A stretch of 64,000 nt of DNA from Gemmatimonadaceae bacterium (GTDB taxonomy: Bacteria > Gemmatimonadota > Gemmatimonadetes > Gemmatimonadales > Gemmatimonadaceae): positions 1-64,000 of the forward strand of contig JANYHT010000010.1 in the NCBI GenBank assembly GCA_025358925.1, given 5' to 3'. Of this stretch, positions 62,207 through 64,000 are shown piece by piece. Made by a program: the position numbers and the translations under genes. The notes under the pieces are model-generated. The model saw only the letters and a program-made list of their open reading frames with translations. It ran no database searches and was not told the DNA's origin. Each line of letters begins with the position of its first letter. Position 1 is the first letter of the stretch.

Positions 62207-63449
62207 CTTCCACCACCTTTGCGGCGAAGCGTTCGGCCAAGGCTCGCAGGTGCTTCAGCGAATAGATGCCAGTACTGTGGCCGTCGTTCCAACGGAATAC
62301 GATCGCGTAGTTGCCAGCGCTGGTGATCCCCTGCGGGGTCACGTCCAGCGCGACGCTTTTTGGATCGAGGAGCGCACGTCCGCTCATCTCCTCCACGCAG
62401 AGGGCACACGGGCAGGCCAACCGCAGGTCGCGAACGTCGAAGTCGTCACTGCGACCGTCTTCCCACAGCACAGATAACGTACGCGGATCTCGTCGACGGA
62501 AACCGACAGGGGTGGTTGCAGATCCCATCGGTCGCACAGAGCGATCCATCCAAGCCGGCTCACCATCATTCGTTTCCCAGTTCCAAACGAATGCGCCAAG
62601 CACCGTCGTTGGCAGCTCCTCGAGTCGACGAATAAGCTCCGTCGCGATCGCGACGTACGCCTTGGCTGCGACCGAACTTGGCTTGTTGGCCACGATCGGA
62701 CGTCCCTCGTCTCCACCAGTGACAATGTCGGCGTCGAGCGGAATGGCTCCCAGAAATTGGACGCCAAGTTCGATACTCATTCGTTCGCCACCGCCACGCC
62801 GGAAAATGTCCGTGTGTTCTTGACAGTGCGGGCAGGTGAAGCCGCTCATGTTCTCGATGATGCCGAGGATCGCGACGTTCAGGGTCTCGAACGCGCGCAG
62901 ACCGCGGCGGGCGATCTTGAGGCTCACATCCTGCGGCGTCGTCACGACTATGGCACCGGATAGCGGGATGCTTTGAGCCAAAGTCAGCTGCGTGTCGCCG
63001 GTACCTGGCGGAAAATCGAGAATCAAATAATCGAGACGCCCCCACTGCACGGAGCCGATGAACATTTTTAGGTATTTGCCAACCATCGGCCCGCGTAAGA
63101 TGGGGGGGTTGTCGTCACCAGTGAGCATGCCCATCGAGATCGCCTTCAGGCCGAATCGTTGCGCGGGGATAATCTTCTGGTCCGCCGTCGTCTCGGGCTT
63201 CTCGCCGGTGGGAAGTCCGAGCATGACCGGAACGCTCGGGCCCAAGATGTCCGCGTCAAGCAGGCCGACGCGATACCCGGCTTGCTGGAGCGCGAGGGCG
63301 AGATTGACGCTGACGGTGGATTTTCCTACGCCGCCTTTGCCGCTGGCCACCGCGATGATGTGCTTGATGCCCGGCAATTTTTCACGGTCGGCGGAGAGCT
63401 CGGACGACGCGCTCGGCGCGGCGTCATGGTTCGGACGGGTGGACTGCAT
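62199..63449 (-). CDS. Mrp/NBP35-type P-loop ATPase fused to DUF971
   Basis: The 416 residues start with a short tail and the deviant Walker A GKGGVGKSTVSVNLA, then VGLLDADILGPSVP, LDFPPGTGDTQLTLAQ and SGFTCPHCQEHTDIF (cluster-binding CxxC). From about residue 290 a DUF971 domain follows (VLWEDGRSDDFDVRDLRLACPCALC, VALDVTPQGITSAGNYAIVFRWNDGHSTGIYS). Mrp proteins carry Fe-S clusters; DUF971 is often found with them. Operon with Nfu. Confidence 0.93.
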   Translation of the reverse strand: MQSTRPNHDAAPSASSELSADREKLPGIKHIIAVASGKGGVGKSTVSVNLALALQQAGYRVGLLDADILGPSVPVMLGLPTGEKPETTADQKIIPAQRFGLKAISMGMLTGDDNPPILRGPMVGKYLKMFIGSVQWGRLDYLILDFPPGTGDTQLTLAQSIPLSGAIVVTTPQDVSLKIARRGLRAFETLNVAILGIIENMSGFTCPHCQEHTDIFRRGGGERMSIELGVQFLGAIPLDADIVTGGDEGRPIVANKPSSVAAKAYVAIATELIRRLEELPTTVLGAFVWNWETNDGEPAWMDRSVRPMGSATTPVGFRRRDPRTLSVLWEDGRSDDFDVRDLRLACPCALCVEEMSGRALLDPKSVALDVTPQGITSAGNYAIVFRWNDGHSTGIYSLKHLRALAERFAAKVVEDV

Positions 63450-63511
63450 GTCAGCTCCAATTAACAGGACGGTGGCTCAGTTTAAGAAAATGCTCACCTT
63501 ACGTGTATTTG

Positions 63512-63540
63512 TAAAGCAAGCACTTTGCAAACTTGCTTAA
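63512..63540. promoter_or_regulatory. Palindromic operator between Fe-S genes and regulator
   Basis: AAGCAAG (63514-63520) and CTTGCTT (63532-63538) are exact inverted arms with an 11-base spacer, extended by one more pair beyond a mismatch. It lies between the divergent mrp-type gene and the winged-helix regulator, a natural site for that regulator. Confidence 0.55.
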
Positions 63541-63567
63541 CAACAGGCCAACCTGCAGGTTACGAGC

Positions 63568-64000
63568 ATGAGCCAAGTAACTCCCGGTTCCGGTCGGGAC
63601 CGTGTCCTCTTCCAGCTTAAAACGCACGGGCCCCAAACTGCGGCGCGGATGGGGAAACGGTTGGACGTAACGGCCATGGCTGTCCGCCAGCACCTCGCCG
63701 TCCTTCACGGTGAAGGGTTGGTCAACTTCACGGATGAGCGGCGGAAGGTCGGTCGGCCGGCACGCGTATGGCAACTTACGCCCTACGCCAATGATCGATT
63801 TCCCGACTCCCATGCGGAGCTCGCGGTCGACATGCTCGGAGCGATTCAGGACGTCCTTGGGGAAGAAGGCCTCGAACGCCTGACCGCCGAGAGGACGCGC
63901 TCGCAGTTGCGAAGCTATCGGGAGCGGATGCCCAGCCCGGACCTGCCGCTTGAAGAATGCGTAGCCGCCCTAGCGAGTATCCGACGCGAGGAAGGCTACA
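63568..64000 (+). CDS. Winged-helix regulator, SufR/ArsR-like, partial
   Basis: ATG 63568 opens MSQVTPGSGRDRVLFQLKTHGPQTAARMGKRL, then DVTAMAVRQHLAVLHGEGLVNF and RKVGRPARVWQLT, a DeoR/SufR-type winged helix. ELAVDMLGAIQDVLGEEGLERL follows and the frame leaves the right edge. SufR-type proteins carry an Fe-S cluster near the C-terminus, not visible here. Divergent from Nfu-Mrp, so it is a good candidate for control of these genes. Confidence 0.83.
   Translation, partial: MSQVTPGSGRDRVLFQLKTHGPQTAARMGKRLDVTAMAVRQHLAVLHGEGLVNFTDERRKVGRPARVWQLTPYANDRFPDSHAELAVDMLGAIQDVLGEEGLERLTAERTRSQLRSYRERMPSPDLPLEECVAALASIRREEGY

Noticed and set aside
1-64000. CRISPR array
   Set aside because: No regularly spaced repeat with unique spacers was seen; the 23-base iterons have only three units and no spacers.

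Overview
The window is GC-rich bacterial chromosome. No rRNA or marker gene fixes the taxon. The gene content (long M14 carboxypeptidase-like protein, DUF5916 outer-membrane protein, type III glutamine synthetase, S9 prolyl peptidase, Mrp-DUF971 fusion, CHASE3 fragment) looks to me like Gemmatimonadota or a close relative; that is inference from family knowledge, not proof.

Left part (1-43.5 kb) is mostly ordinary chromosome: a sulfide/persulfide pair (MBL-rhodanese protein and TSUP exporter), an AAA_14/DUF4143 ATPase, tRNA-Cys, a MarR-nitroreductase pair, a LON-domain protein, a four-gene double ABC transporter operon coupled by ATGA overlaps behind a YgiT-type zinc-finger/HTH gene, an EAL/HDOD signalling protein, glutamine synthetase III, peptidases, SelO, a PP-loop ATPase, a MATE exporter, TonB and FKBP proteins, a LigD-type polymerase and a very large M14 peptidase. 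Several genes here are broken: a sodium:solute symporter reduced to its C-terminal half, a DUF5916 protein with one in-frame TGA, and a CHASE3 sensor both frameshifted and truncated.

The most interesting intact system is the four-gene minus-strand operon 37551-33664: a D-Ala-D-Ala-ligase-like ATP-grasp enzyme, a second ATP-grasp fused to a SET methyltransferase domain, a stand-alone six-helix ABC membrane domain without ATPase, and a free SET protein. All three junctions are ATGA overlaps. I read it as a small-molecule or peptide synthesis, methylation and export module of unknown product.

Right part (43.7-61.3 kb) is an accessory island. A two-module NRPS (A-T-C-A-T-TE, with Cys instead of Ser at the thioesterase nucleophile) and a divergent EntD-type phosphopantetheinyl transferase sit between two decayed IS481-type transposase remnants. 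Around them are toxin-antitoxin and TA-like genes (addiction-module/ParE, DUF4160/DUF2442 twice, HicBA, VapBC, DUF433/DUF5615) and a frameshifted IS110 element. In three pairs the toxin is broken while the antitoxin frame is open; only VapBC is intact. One DUF2442 gene is split into two halves about 1 kb apart.

The right edge returns to housekeeping: a lipoprotein dihaem cytochrome with a divergent AraC regulator, then Nfu and Mrp-DUF971 iron-sulfur biogenesis genes facing a winged-helix (SufR-like) regulator across a palindromic operator. Several frameshifts are single-base changes in short runs, so assembly error must be excluded before calling decay; the nonsense codons and gene-half arrangements are harder to explain that way.
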